49,536 bases of DNA from NCBI GenBank assembly GCA_017550405.1, contig JAFZPH010000009.1, forward strand, positions 1 through 49,536, written 5' to 3'. This DNA comes from Bacteroidales bacterium. Lineage in GTDB: Bacteria > Bacteroidota > Bacteroidia > Bacteroidales > P3. Positions 26,331-34,796 of the stretch are shown here, in pieces. The notes under the pieces were generated by a model that did no database searches, was not told the DNA's origin, and saw only the letters and a list, made by a program, of their open reading frames with translations. A program made the translations under genes and the position numbers. The stretch's first letter is position 1, and each line of letters begins with the position of its first letter.

Positions 26331-26338
26331 CAAAGTTA
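26331..26338 (-). promoter_or_regulatory. -7 element TAACTTTG for nadE
   Basis: The minus strand reads TAACTTTG, 42 bp before ATG 26288. It is divergent from TATATTTG at 26370-26377. Confidence 0.7.
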
Positions 26339-26369
26339 CAATTTTTTTTCGTTATTTGCGGAATTTATG

Positions 26370-26377
26370 TATATTTG
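26370..26377 (+). promoter_or_regulatory. -7 element TATATTTG for the small outer-membrane-type protein
   Basis: TATATTTG followed by CAAATTG lies 66 bp before ATG 26444. It gives an A-rich untranslated leader. Confidence 0.7.
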
Positions 26378-26443
26378 CAAATTGAAAGAATATAGACAAT
26401 ATCCCAAAAACAAATTAATAACAAACTAAAAAACAACATTATT

Positions 26444-26899
26444 ATGAAGAAAATTTTTGTACTTTTAGTGGCAGTATTTGCCCTTGGAATTGCTGCAAAC
26501 GCACAGGATGCACTGGGTCTCCGTTTCGGCGGCGGCACCAAGTATGGCGCTGAGATCTCCTATCAGAAGAGCTTGGCAGCTAACCGTCTTGAGTTCGACT
26601 TGGGAGTGAATCTACCTGATTTCGACTTTTTCTATCTGACAGGTGTCTATCAGTGGAAAGGCGGTCTTACCGACTGGCTGGGTTGGTATGCTGGCCCTGG
26701 TGCAAAGGTAAGCTATTGCAAGAACCACGGTGTAGGTGTTGCTGTTGCCGCACAGCTGGGTCTCGAAGCCAACTTTGCCAACTTCCCATTCCAGATTACC
26801 GTCGACATTCGTCCGGAGTATGAGTTTGTTCTGCCCAAGGAGTGCATCAACCATTTCAGCTGGGCTGCCGCTCTTGGTATCCGCTACAAGCTGAACTAA
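26444..26899 (+). CDS. Small outer-membrane beta-barrel-type protein
   Basis: The protein has 151 residues. The signal peptide MKKIFVLLVAVFALGIAANAQ is followed by alternating amphipathic strands (LGLRFGGGTKYGAEISYQ, LEFDLGVN, FYLTGVYQWKGGL, LGWYAGPGAKVSYC, VGVAVAAQLGLEANF, FQITVDIRPEYEF, FSWAAALGIRYKLN). The last strand ends in an aromatic/Leu-Asn pattern usual for outer-membrane barrels. It is short for a porin; an 8-strand barrel of the OmpW/OmpX size class is plausible. There is one gene per transcript, with its own promoter and terminator. Confidence 0.72.
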   Translation: MKKIFVLLVAVFALGIAANAQDALGLRFGGGTKYGAEISYQKSLAANRLEFDLGVNLPDFDFFYLTGVYQWKGGLTDWLGWYAGPGAKVSYCKNHGVGVAVAAQLGLEANFANFPFQITVDIRPEYEFVLPKECINHFSWAAALGIRYKLN

Positions 26900-26923
26900 T
26901 CATTATTCAAAATAATGAACAGC

Positions 26924-26955
26924 AATAGAGGTCTGACAATTGTCAGACCTCTATT
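26924..26955. terminator. Bidirectional terminator, perfect 16-bp inverted repeat
   Basis: AATAGAGGTCTGACAA (26924-26939) is the exact complement of 26940-26955. T-rich sequence follows on the plus strand. It separates the converging outer-membrane-type gene and the SDR gene. Confidence 0.85.
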
Positions 26956-27725
26956 TATTTACTACTTATTCTCTGCCAAATTCGGGTTTCAAGCCCATTG
27001 GGGAGGAGTTTTAGGAGGATGGGGGCCAGATAGTTCATCACACCGGGCTTGACATAATGGCGTTTGCGGAACATGCCTCGCAGGGCACGGCGCACCATCC
27101 ACTGAGGTGTGCGGACGATTCCAAGACGGGTGAGGAGTTTGAGTGTGGAGGGCTTTATGTTGTAAAGCGGGGTGGCGATGGCACCAGGCAACACGGTGGT
27201 GACACCCACACCGTAAGGCCGCATCTCGAAGTAAAGCGACTTGGAATAGCTTTTGAGATAGGCTTTCGTGGCTGCATAGATAGTGATACCCGGTGTTGGC
27301 ATCTTGGCCACCATGCTGGAGACATTGACGATATAACCCTTGCGGCGGCGTTTCATATCTTCGCCGAAAAGTGCACACAGGCGCGTGGGGGTATAAATAT
27401 GAAGGTTCATCATCGTCTCGGCTCGGCCGACATAGTCCGGGGTGAGTTCGTGAAAGAAGAACATGCCCGCGTTGTTGATGAGTATGTCTATCTGGAGTTC
27501 CTCGGAGTGGCACCAGTCGTAAAGAGATTGAGCGGCATCGGGGGCTGCAAGGTCCTGATAATGCCCAACGGCTCGGACACTGTATTGCTGCGCGAGTTGC
27601 TGTGGAAGTGTGTCGAGTTCCTTTTGCTGGTTGGAGACCATAACAAGGTGGTGCCCCCGTTGCGCCAGCTGACGGCAGTATTCCAACCCCATGCCCGAGG
27701 TGGCTCCTGTGACAAGTGCTTGCAT
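26955..27725 (-). CDS. Short-chain dehydrogenase/reductase
   Basis: The protein has 256 residues from ATG 27725, which leaves a 22-bp gap from the upstream gene. Classical SDR signs are TGATSGMG (nucleotide site, residue ~6), NNAGMFFF near 83, the catalytic Ser in VNVSSMVAK and the YAATK catalytic Tyr/Lys near 145. A hydrophobic C-terminal region (YLAPILLKLLPNGLE) resembles SDRs of the DltE/hydroxysteroid type that associate with membranes. The substrate is unknown. It is cotranscribed with the DUF2461 gene. Confidence 0.9.
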   Translation of the reverse strand: MQALVTGATSGMGLEYCRQLAQRGHHLVMVSNQQKELDTLPQQLAQQYSVRAVGHYQDLAAPDAAQSLYDWCHSEELQIDILINNAGMFFFHELTPDYVGRAETMMNLHIYTPTRLCALFGEDMKRRRKGYIVNVSSMVAKMPTPGITIYAATKAYLKSYSKSLYFEMRPYGVGVTTVLPGAIATPLYNIKPSTLKLLTRLGIVRTPQWMVRRALRGMFRKRHYVKPGVMNYLAPILLKLLPNGLETRIWQRISSK

Positions 27726-27747
27726 GAATGAATAGGTATTAATAAGG

Positions 27748-28446
27748 TTAAACGAGGTCGAGGGCACGACCGATGAAGCGGTTCAACGGGAGCGCAGCTT
27801 TCCATGCTTCGACAACCCGCTGGAAAAAGCTGTCGGACAGCACAGCATCCTTATCCTCTTCATGCATGCAGCAATAGTCGCGGTATTTCAACAGGTCGAT
27901 GTCGGGCCAGTCAGCAGGATAGCCTTTGGGGGGGCGCGACAGTTTCTTGGTAGTAAAGAAGTCGTTGCCGTAATAACGTTGATACTCGGGCGACTGGAGG
28001 ATACTTTTGAATTCGTCGGTACAGTAAAATATCTCCTGCCTGATGGAAGCCAACTGATGGCTGTCAGGCATGTAGACGCCACCGCCCATAGAGCAGTTGC
28101 CCTGCAGACCATAGTCCTCCTGCCCCATCTGCAGGTAATAGCCCGGGACGCACTTGGTGCGGTCACCACCGAAAGGAAGGAAACAGGCTATATGTGTCTT
28201 GTAGGGACGTTTGTCGAGGGTGAAACGCAAATCGCGGTGGATTCGATATACACATTGTTTAGCAGAAAGGCCTTCCACAGCGGGGTCAAGCGGCGACATG
28301 GCATCAATGAGTGCCTGGGTAAACTCCATAAAGCAGTCGCGGATGTCTGTCCATCGCAACTTATTGTCGTTAAACCAATCGCGGTTGTTATTTGCTGCCA
28401 GTTCGTCGAAGAAACTGAATGTGTCGGGATGTATCTTATGTGTCAT
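27748..28446 (-). CDS. DUF2461-family protein
   Basis: The protein has 232 residues from ATG 28446; ATG 28476 overlaps the promoter. It matches the DUF2461/TIGR02453 family: FSFFDELAANNNRDWFNDNK at the start, then VYRIHRDLRFTLDKRPYKTH, GYYLQMGQED and GGGVYMP. RPPKGYPADWPDIDLLKYRDY sits near residue 175. The family is widespread, conserved and functionally uncharacterised. It is first in a two-gene unit with the SDR gene. Confidence 0.9.
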   Translation of the reverse strand: MTHKIHPDTFSFFDELAANNNRDWFNDNKLRWTDIRDCFMEFTQALIDAMSPLDPAVEGLSAKQCVYRIHRDLRFTLDKRPYKTHIACFLPFGGDRTKCVPGYYLQMGQEDYGLQGNCSMGGGVYMPDSHQLASIRQEIFYCTDEFKSILQSPEYQRYYGNDFFTTKKLSRPPKGYPADWPDIDLLKYRDYCCMHEEDKDAVLSDSFFQRVVEAWKAALPLNRFIGRALDLV

Positions 28447-28473
28447 TTTGAAAATATTTCTTATTTGAATATG

Positions 28474-28481
28474 CAAAGTTA
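28474..28481 (-). promoter_or_regulatory. -7 element TAACTTTG for the DUF2461-SDR unit
   Basis: The minus strand reads TAACTTTG 27 bp upstream of ATG 28446. It is divergent from the MFS promoter. Confidence 0.7.
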
Positions 28482-28494
28482 CGAATATTTTTTG

Positions 28495-28502
28495 TAATTT
28501 TG
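28495..28502 (+). promoter_or_regulatory. -7 element TAATTTTG for the MFS gene
   Basis: TAATTTTG followed by CAGTCTC lies 43 bp before ATG 28546. Confidence 0.7.
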
Positions 28503-28545
28503 CAGTCTCAATTTGTAAAAAACAACAAATAAAAATAATACTACT

Positions 28546-30174
28546 ATGACAGAAAACGTTAAAACTTTAAGAGACAGTGCGGCTATGCGATGGATAGCCC
28601 TGCTGCTGTTGGCACTCGCCATGTTCTGCAGCTACGTATTTATGGACATTCTGTCCCCCATCAAGGACCTTATGCAGGACACCCGTGGGTGGGACAGTGC
28701 CTCGTTTGGCCGTATGCAAGGCGCCGAAGTGTTCCTCAACGTCTACGTGTTCTTCCTCATCTTTGCGGGTATCATTCTCGACAAGATGGGTGTGCGTTTC
28801 ACTGCCGTCCTTTCGGGTGCAGTGATGCTCATCGGCGGACTGATCAAGTTCTATGCCGTCAGCGACGCCTTCAAAGGCACAGGTATTGAGATGTGGTTCA
28901 CCAACAACCTCAACTGGAACGGCGAGCTTCCTGTAATCGGAGCCATTCTGCCGTTCTGCGCCGGCATGCCCGCTTCTGCCAAGTTGGCCGCCTGTGGCTT
29001 CATGCTCTTCGGTTGCGGCTGCGAGATGGCTGGTATCACTGTCAGCCGCGGTATTGTCAAATGGTTCAAAGGCCGCGAGACCGCTCTGGCCATGGGTTCC
29101 GAGATGGCTCTGGCACGCTTGGGTGTCGCCACCTGCATGATTTTCTCCCCCTACTTTGCCAAACTGGGTGGCGAGGTGCATGTCGACAATGCCGTGAAGT
29201 TCGGTGTAGTACTGCTCTGCATCGCCCTGATCATGTTCATCACCTACTTCTTCATGGACAAGAAACTCGACAGCCAGACCGGCGAAGCCGAGGAAAAGGA
29301 CGACCCCTTCAAGATCAGCGACCTTGGCAAGATTTTCACCAGCCTTGGCTTCTGGCTTGTGGCACTACTCTGCGTACTTTACTACAGCGCCATCTTCCCC
29401 TTCCAAAAATATGCCGTCAACATGCTCCAGTGCAACCTCGAGCTGACTCCCGCCGATCCCAACACCTTCTGGGGAGGTAGTTCTGTTACCTGGATTCAGT
29501 ACATTTTGATGCTTATTGTTGCTGCCGGTTCTTTCTCCAGCAACTTCATGAAAAACAACAAAGGCATGAAATTCCTCCTGATGGGTATCGCTGTCGTGGC
29601 GCTGATTGTCTACTGCTACATGGGTTACATGCGTGGAACCGCCGAGACCATCTTCGCCGTCTTCCCGCTGCTGGCCGTGGCCATCACTCCCATCCTCGGC
29701 AACTATGTCGACCACAAAGGTAAAGCAGCTTCTATGCTGATGCTCGGCTCCATCCTGTTGGTCATCTGCCACCTCACCTTTGCTTTCATCCTGCCGGGTG
29801 TTTCTGCCAAATCCGCTGCCGGTGGTGTCGTTGTGGCTTATGTCACCATTCTCGTGCTCGGCGCCTCCTTCTCACTGGTACCCGCCGCCCTGTGGCCTTC
29901 GGTGCCCAAGCTGGTCGACGAGAAGATTATCGGTTCTGCCTATGCCGCCATCTTCTGGATTCAGAACATCGGCCTCGGCCTCTTCCCCGCTCTTATCGGC
30001 ATTGTGCTTAACAATACCAACGAGCCCGGGAAAGCCGCCCACGAACTCAACTACACCTGGGCATTGGTCATGCTTGCCGCCCTCGGCATCGCTGCCCTGC
30101 TCATCTCCATCTACCTAAAGGCTGTTGACAAGAAGAAAGGCTACGGTCTCGAAGAGCCCAACATCAAGGATTGA
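28546..30174 (+). CDS. MFS transporter
   Basis: The protein has 542 residues and at least 12 hydrophobic segments. The N-terminal half has a GIILDKMGVRFTAVLSGAVML stretch, the D-x-x-G-x-R-type loop of MFS carriers. A second loop GRETALAMGSEMALARLG follows helix 5. The halves are joined by a charged cytoplasmic loop (KKLDSQTGEAEEKDDPFK). The C-terminal half contains GNYVDHKGKAASM, the repeat of the same loop. The substrate is unknown. It is monocistronic, between a TAATTTTG promoter and a strong terminator. Confidence 0.88.
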   Translation: MTENVKTLRDSAAMRWIALLLLALAMFCSYVFMDILSPIKDLMQDTRGWDSASFGRMQGAEVFLNVYVFFLIFAGIILDKMGVRFTAVLSGAVMLIGGLIKFYAVSDAFKGTGIEMWFTNNLNWNGELPVIGAILPFCAGMPASAKLAACGFMLFGCGCEMAGITVSRGIVKWFKGRETALAMGSEMALARLGVATCMIFSPYFAKLGGEVHVDNAVKFGVVLLCIALIMFITYFFMDKKLDSQTGEAEEKDDPFKISDLGKIFTSLGFWLVALLCVLYYSAIFPFQKYAVNMLQCNLELTPADPNTFWGGSSVTWIQYILMLIVAAGSFSSNFMKNNKGMKFLLMGIAVVALIVYCYMGYMRGTAETIFAVFPLLAVAITPILGNYVDHKGKAASMLMLGSILLVICHLTFAFILPGVSAKSAAGGVVVAYVTILVLGASFSLVPAALWPSVPKLVDEKIIGSAYAAIFWIQNIGLGLFPALIGIVLNNTNEPGKAAHELNYTWALVMLAALGIAALLISIYLKAVDKKKGYGLEEPNIKD

Positions 30175-30190
30175 TATCCCTGATTCCTAT

Positions 30191-30234
30191 AGAAAAGAAC
30201 AGAGCCGCCCATTCGAGCGGCTCTGTTCTTTTCT
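30191..30234. terminator. Strong hairpin terminator
   Basis: The arm AGAAAAGAACAGAGCCGC (30191-30208) pairs with 30217-30234 around an 8-base loop. The A-rich and T-rich outer arms allow use on both strands, serving the MFS gene. Confidence 0.85.
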
Positions 30235-30363
30235 ATTGCATTTCACTCCATCCGATATGCTTGATTCACTATGTGTATACTCCCAACAGTAGTTTAGGGT
30301 GACAATAGTTCCTCCTGATTTCGATTAGACCTAACTCTTTGTAGGTATTGTGACATACGCAAA

Positions 30364-31653
30364 TCAGCCGTTAATAGGCTGTACCATTTTACGGAGCAAC
30401 TCGATGTCGAGCTGCTGATAGGTGGGGTTGGATGAATTGGTGAAATACTTGCGATTATTCTTGTAGTTTTCCTTGTCGTAGTCGGTTGCCTTGACGAAGA
30501 TAGTATGGGCCACGGCACGCTTGAAGCTTTCGAACGACAACGTACCTTCCTCCCATCGTTTCTTGTCGGCAGCAGAGAGATACTTGGTATATTTGGCATT
30601 CATCGCTGCCGAAATCCGTTCAGCGCCTGTGGCCTGAGGGTTGTTCTGCATTGTTTCGTTGTAGTTGCGTGTCAGTGCGGGGAAATCAACCCAGCTGGTC
30701 ATCGTGGCCTCCAGCAACTGGAGTTTGCGACGTCGGTTGTCGGTATAGTAGCCAAGGTAGGCATGGCAGGGCTCAACAAAGATAACAGGCTTAAGACCTA
30801 TCTTGCGCATGATTGAAGCAAAAAAGACACAGGCATCTACACAGTTGGCCTGGCGGGTGTTGTACACTTGGTCGAAAAAACGGATATGCTGCACATTGGC
30901 CCGTTCGGTAGGCGACGAAGTACACGAAATGGAAGAATACGAAATACCACGTTCCAAGGCATAGTACCAGATGGCCTCCACCTGCTGTACCACGCTCTTG
31001 GCATCCTTCTGGTAGCCTGTAATTTTGGATACTACTCCCTGCGACATAATATCGGTGAGAATGCTATCGATAAAAGGATGTTCCTCGTTGACGTAAGCGG
31101 CAAAGAGCCAGCGGAAATCATGCAGTCTGCCATCACTGTCCAACACACTGAGAAGACAGTCGTTGGCCGAGCGGTAGTTGATTCTCACGTTCTCCACATC
31201 CACCTCCTCGTCATTGATATAGCAGGTAAACGTAAGGTCGGCAGTACCCTGCTGGCGTATCTGGTACAGCTTGTCGTATTTCCACTTCACCGACGGATGG
31301 AAGGTATAGCGCATATCCTTCACAGGGAGCACCTCTTGGAAAATAGTGACGTAGTTGAGATTGGACGAGTCGATGGTAATACGCAGCACCGAGTTGCTGG
31401 CCGGTGCAGTGACCGACACAGTGAAGAGGGCATTGGTGTCGTTATTGCCAAAGTTCTTGTCGCTAAGGCTGGACACACCCATCACCAGCGATGGATAGAA
31501 CTGGTTCTCCAGATAGGGGTTGTACGACGCTTCGAAGTTCACAAACGAGGGGTCGAACACCTTTGGTCTGACATGCCGACACGATACCACCGTCAGCGCC
31601 ACTACAATCAAAATCAATCCGAACTTGCGTTGCATTTTATGACTGCGAGACAT
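30364..31653 (-). CDS. Transglutaminase-like lipoprotein
   Basis: The protein has 429 residues from ATG 31653 (ATG 31635 is an alternative). It has a lipoprotein signal with lipobox VVSC. Residues ~25-200 are beta-rich. A transglutaminase/protease-like core follows: YALERGISYSSIS, then NTRQANCVDACVFFASIMRKIGLKPV with the likely nucleophile Cys, and EPCHAYLGYY with the likely catalytic His. The order Cys, then His with a downstream acidic residue, is that of the transglutaminase fold. It is probably periplasmic or surface-facing. It begins 12 bp after the SLC6-type symporter gene and is likely cotranscribed. The substrate is unknown. Confidence 0.72.
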   Translation of the reverse strand: MSRSHKMQRKFGLILIVVALTVVSCRHVRPKVFDPSFVNFEASYNPYLENQFYPSLVMGVSSLSDKNFGNNDTNALFTVSVTAPASNSVLRITIDSSNLNYVTIFQEVLPVKDMRYTFHPSVKWKYDKLYQIRQQGTADLTFTCYINDEEVDVENVRINYRSANDCLLSVLDSDGRLHDFRWLFAAYVNEEHPFIDSILTDIMSQGVVSKITGYQKDAKSVVQQVEAIWYYALERGISYSSISCTSSPTERANVQHIRFFDQVYNTRQANCVDACVFFASIMRKIGLKPVIFVEPCHAYLGYYTDNRRRKLQLLEATMTSWVDFPALTRNYNETMQNNPQATGAERISAAMNAKYTKYLSAADKKRWEEGTLSFESFKRAVAHTIFVKATDYDKENYKNNRKYFTNSSNPTYQQLDIELLRKMVQPING

Positions 31654-31665
31654 GATTATTATCAA

Positions 31666-33021
31666 CTACATAAGTATTCCCGAAACAAAGACTACCAGCA
31701 GTGCCACCGGCACCACATAGCGGGCAAGAAAGCGGAACATCCCATAGAAACGACCGCTTAGTACACCATGGTTTGTGAACTCGTCGTGCACATCGTGTTC
31801 GGGCATCACCCAGCCCAGGAACACCACTGTGCCCAGCGCACATAAGGGCGGGAGATAAATGCTGTTGAGCCTGTCGACAGAATCGAAGAGGGTAAGCCCA
31901 GCCAGCTTGACATGCGAAAGCGGTCCCATCGACAGCGAGAAGATCACTCCGAAAAGTGTGGACAAGATGAAGAAAAGCACAGCACCCACCACACGACAGG
32001 TTCCCAGATGCTCGCTGATGGTGGCAGTGAGGGCCTCCAGCAGGGAGATGGCACTGGTGAGGGCAGCTACCATAAGCAGGAGGAAGAAGATTGTGGAGAA
32101 GACTATACCTGCACTGCCCATCGAGTTGAAGACATTGGGCAGTACACAGAATACCAGACCGGGGCCGCCGGCGGGGTCGAACCCACAACTGAACACGGCC
32201 GGGAAGATGGCCAAGCCTGCCAGAACAGCGATAAGTGTGTCGCACACCGTAATCCACATGGCGGTCTTGAAGATATTGTCGTTAACAGGTATATACGATC
32301 CGTAAACAATCATGACACCCATGCCCACACTCAACGAGAAAAGCGACTGTCCCAAAGCGGCCAGAATGCCTTCACCCGTCAGTTTGGAGAAGTCAGGCGA
32401 GAACAGATATTCCACCCCTTTATATGCACCGGGAAGGGTAAGGCTGCGGACGCACAGCACCAAAATCAGCACCACCAGCACGGGCATAAGCACTTTCGAG
32501 ACATTCTCAATGCCCTTCTGCACTCCGCCCAGGATAACCAGCAGCACCAAGACAGAAAAGATGGCAAGGAACAGGGCGGGTTTCCACGAATCGGTGGAGA
32601 ACTGGGTGAAATAATCAGATATAGGGGCTGCACTGGTTCCCAAGGATGCCAGCGAACCTGTGATGGCCTCCCACACATACCCCGTGGTCCAGCCCGACAG
32701 GACAAGGTACTGCGAAAGGATAAAGAAACTGGTGACAATACCCAACAGACCTATCAACCCCCACCCTTTGCGGTCGGGACGTAGTGCTTGGAATGCTTTG
32801 ACGGGGGTGTGTTGCGCACGGCGCCCGATGATAAACTCCGACATCATCAGCACAGCACCAAGAAAGAAGACAAAACCAAGATAAACGATAAGGAACGCTC
32901 CGCCACCGTATTTACCGCAGGTGTATGGGAAACGCCATATATTGCCAAGTCCCACGGCCGAGCCTACCGCTGCCATGATTGCCCCCAGATTCGAGGAGAA
33001 GGATTTCTGTTGTGTACTCAT
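31666..33021 (-). CDS. Neurotransmitter:sodium symporter (SLC6/SNF family)
   Basis: The protein has 451 residues and ~12 membrane segments. The LeuT-type signature is at the start: SNLGAIMAAVGSAVGLGNIWRFPYTCGKYGGGAF (helix 1, unwound Na+/substrate site). Helix 6 (SLFSLSVGMGVMIVYGSY) and helix 8 (ALTSAISLLEALTA) are recognisable. These carriers take up amino acids with Na+ across the inner membrane. The start ATG 33021 gives the normal N-terminus. It is first in a unit with the transglutaminase-like lipoprotein. Confidence 0.94.
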   Translation of the reverse strand: MSTQQKSFSSNLGAIMAAVGSAVGLGNIWRFPYTCGKYGGGAFLIVYLGFVFFLGAVLMMSEFIIGRRAQHTPVKAFQALRPDRKGWGLIGLLGIVTSFFILSQYLVLSGWTTGYVWEAITGSLASLGTSAAPISDYFTQFSTDSWKPALFLAIFSVLVLLVILGGVQKGIENVSKVLMPVLVVLILVLCVRSLTLPGAYKGVEYLFSPDFSKLTGEGILAALGQSLFSLSVGMGVMIVYGSYIPVNDNIFKTAMWITVCDTLIAVLAGLAIFPAVFSCGFDPAGGPGLVFCVLPNVFNSMGSAGIVFSTIFFLLLMVAALTSAISLLEALTATISEHLGTCRVVGAVLFFILSTLFGVIFSLSMGPLSHVKLAGLTLFDSVDRLNSIYLPPLCALGTVVFLGWVMPEHDVHDEFTNHGVLSGRFYGMFRFLARYVVPVALLVVFVSGILM

Positions 33022-33078
33022 AATAGGAAAATATTATCAGATTCTTATTGTGTTTAATAATGAGTCTCTAACGTCATG

Positions 33079-33657
33079 TTAATTATTCACCAACTCGGGG
33101 TTGTGGGCTACATAATCTGCCCACTGTTGCTTCTTGCTCTTGCGCACCCTCGTGGGTTTCAACTGGCTGCGGATGTCACCCAGCGGGTCGGACATCTCGA
33201 GATGGCAGGTATAGGCCACCGCCAATGCATCCGAGGCGTCGAGATACTGAGGCAGGTCGTCGAAGCCGAAGATGCTCTGCAGCATAGCAGCCACCTGCTC
33301 CTTGGCGGCATTGCCCGAACCCGTGACGCGCTGCTTCACAGCGGCGGGCTCATATTCGGTATACGACAAGTCTCGACTCAATGCGGCACCGATAGCCACC
33401 CCCTGGGCCTTGCCCAGTTTCAGCATCGACTGCACATTCTTGCCTGCAAAAGGAGCCTCTATCGCCAAGTGGTCGGGGTGATAAGAGTCGATAATCCGCT
33501 GCGTGGTGTCGAAAATCTTACGTATGCGCAGGTGAAAGTCGGCGATTTTGCGCAGATACAGCACATCCATCACCACCAAACGGGGCTTCTGTCCGTCGGT
33601 GTCAAGAAGGCTGTAGCCCAAAACCTGTGTACCAGGGTCTATACCGAGTATCAACAT
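33079..33657 (-). CDS. ruvC: Holliday junction endonuclease RuvC
   Basis: The protein has 192 residues from ATG 33657; upstream frame continuation crosses the promoter at 33674-33681. RuvC resolves Holliday junctions with RuvAB. The catalytic acids are visible: Asp7 in LGIDPG, Glu67 in AIEAPFAGKN, and Asp140/Asp143 in YLDASDALAVA. The motif KQRVTGSGNAAKEQV near 108 is also standard. A ~25-residue basic C-terminal tail (PTRVRKSKKQQW) follows the usual end. Confidence 0.96.
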   Translation of the reverse strand: MLILGIDPGTQVLGYSLLDTDGQKPRLVVMDVLYLRKIADFHLRIRKIFDTTQRIIDSYHPDHLAIEAPFAGKNVQSMLKLGKAQGVAIGAALSRDLSYTEYEPAAVKQRVTGSGNAAKEQVAAMLQSIFGFDDLPQYLDASDALAVAYTCHLEMSDPLGDIRSQLKPTRVRKSKKQQWADYVAHNPELVNN

Positions 33658-33673
33658 TGCGTCATAATTTTTG

Positions 33674-33681
33674 CAAAAATA
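33674..33681 (-). promoter_or_regulatory. -7 element TATTTTTG for ruvC
   Basis: The minus strand reads TATTTTTG 16 bp upstream of ATG 33657. The leader must be very short. Confidence 0.65.
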
Positions 33682-33694
33682 CGATTTTTTTTTG

Positions 33695-33702
33695 TATCTT
33701 TG
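33695..33702 (+). promoter_or_regulatory. -7 element TATCTTTG for the kce gene
   Basis: This consensus TATCTTTG lies 46 bp before ATG 33749, only 13 bp from the divergent ruvC element. Confidence 0.75.
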
Positions 33703-33748
33703 CAAATTATCCGAAAAAGAGACATAATTATTTAAATACAACAATACC

Positions 33749-34579
33749 ATGGACAAACTGATTATCACCGCCGCCATCTGCGGCGCAGAAGTAACAAAAG
33801 AGCAGAATCCCGCTGTTCCTTATACCGTTGAGGAAATCGTCCGCGAGGCCAAATCGGCCGTGGATGCAGGTGCAGCCATCGTCCACCTGCACGTCCGCCA
33901 CGACGACGGTACCCCCACCCAGAGCCGCGACCGTTTCCAGGAATGCGAAGAGGCCATCTACAAAGAGTGCCCCAACGTCATCCTCATCCCCTCCACCGGC
34001 GGCGCCGTGGGCATGTCGCCCGAAGAGCGTCTGCAAAGCACCGACACCACTCCCCTGCCCGAGATGGCCACCCTCGACTGCGGCACCTGCAACTTCGGCG
34101 ACGAGATTTTCGACAACACCATGCCCACCATGCGCGCCTTCGGCAAACGCATGATGGAGCGCGGCATCAAGCCCGAATACGAATGCTTTGAGATGGGCCA
34201 CCTCGACACCATCCTCACCATGGCCCGCAAAGGCCAGGTACCCGGAGCCCCCATGCAGTTCAACTTTGTCCTCGGCGTGCCCGGCTGCACCCCCGCCACC
34301 GTCGACAACCTCTGCTGGCTGGTGAAGAACATCCCCGCAGGCAGCACCTGGACAGCCACCGGCATTGGCCGCTACGCCTTCCAGCTGGCCGCCCCCGCCA
34401 TCGTCATGGGTGGTAATGTACGCGTCGGTTTCGAAGACAACCTCTATCTGGAACGCGGCGTGCTTGCCAAGAGCAACGGCGAGCTGGTGGACAAAGTGGT
34501 CCGCATGGCCAAACTGCTGGGCCGCGAAGTCGCCAACAGCGACGAAGCCCGCGAAATACTCGGCCTCAAGCAGCGCTAA
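33749..34579 (+). CDS. kce: Beta-keto acid cleavage enzyme (BKACE/3-keto-5-aminohexanoate cleavage type)
   Basis: The enzyme has 276 residues and a TIM-barrel fold (DUF849). Family members condense a beta-keto acid with acetyl-CoA; the founding one cleaves 3-keto-5-aminohexanoate in lysine fermentation. Expected zinc ligands are present: His46 and His48 in VHLHVR, and Glu229 in VGFEDN; catalytic-region Glu14 and the STGG loop (82-85) are also there. No other lysine-fermentation gene lies nearby, so the true substrate may differ. It is monocistronic, with a TATCTTTG promoter and a terminator. Confidence 0.88.
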   Translation: MDKLIITAAICGAEVTKEQNPAVPYTVEEIVREAKSAVDAGAAIVHLHVRHDDGTPTQSRDRFQECEEAIYKECPNVILIPSTGGAVGMSPEERLQSTDTTPLPEMATLDCGTCNFGDEIFDNTMPTMRAFGKRMMERGIKPEYECFEMGHLDTILTMARKGQVPGAPMQFNFVLGVPGCTPATVDNLCWLVKNIPAGSTWTATGIGRYAFQLAAPAIVMGGNVRVGFEDNLYLERGVLAKSNGELVDKVVRMAKLLGREVANSDEAREILGLKQR

Positions 34580-34616
34580 CAGCTTATTTTGCAAGCCTTC
34601 AATGCAACATTATGAC

Positions 34617-34648
34617 AAGGAGACGTGCCCTGGCGCGTCTCCTTTATC
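34617..34648 (+). terminator. Rho-independent terminator after kce
   Basis: AAGGAGACGTGCC (34617-34629) pairs with GGCGCGTCTCCTT (34632-34644), with one wobble, followed by a short T-run. Confidence 0.75.
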
Positions 34649-34796
34649 CAAAATAGGACATTAGAGTTTACATCATCGCTGGCAAGAAAGGGTTGTGGAC
34701 AAAACAGAACATCCACATACGCCAATACTCCATGCGAACAAGCGTACCCCCAAACACCCCACACCAATACACAGTCGACCTTCAATCCCCATCATC

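Noticed and set aside
26289..26333. Longer NadE start at 26333
   Set aside because: It overlaps the -7 promoter element; ATG 26288 gives the normal MNIHIVQHDI start.
28474..28502. Riboswitch or attenuator between DUF2461 and MFS genes
   Set aside because: The spacer is fully explained by two divergent promoters; no conserved fold or hairpin was seen.
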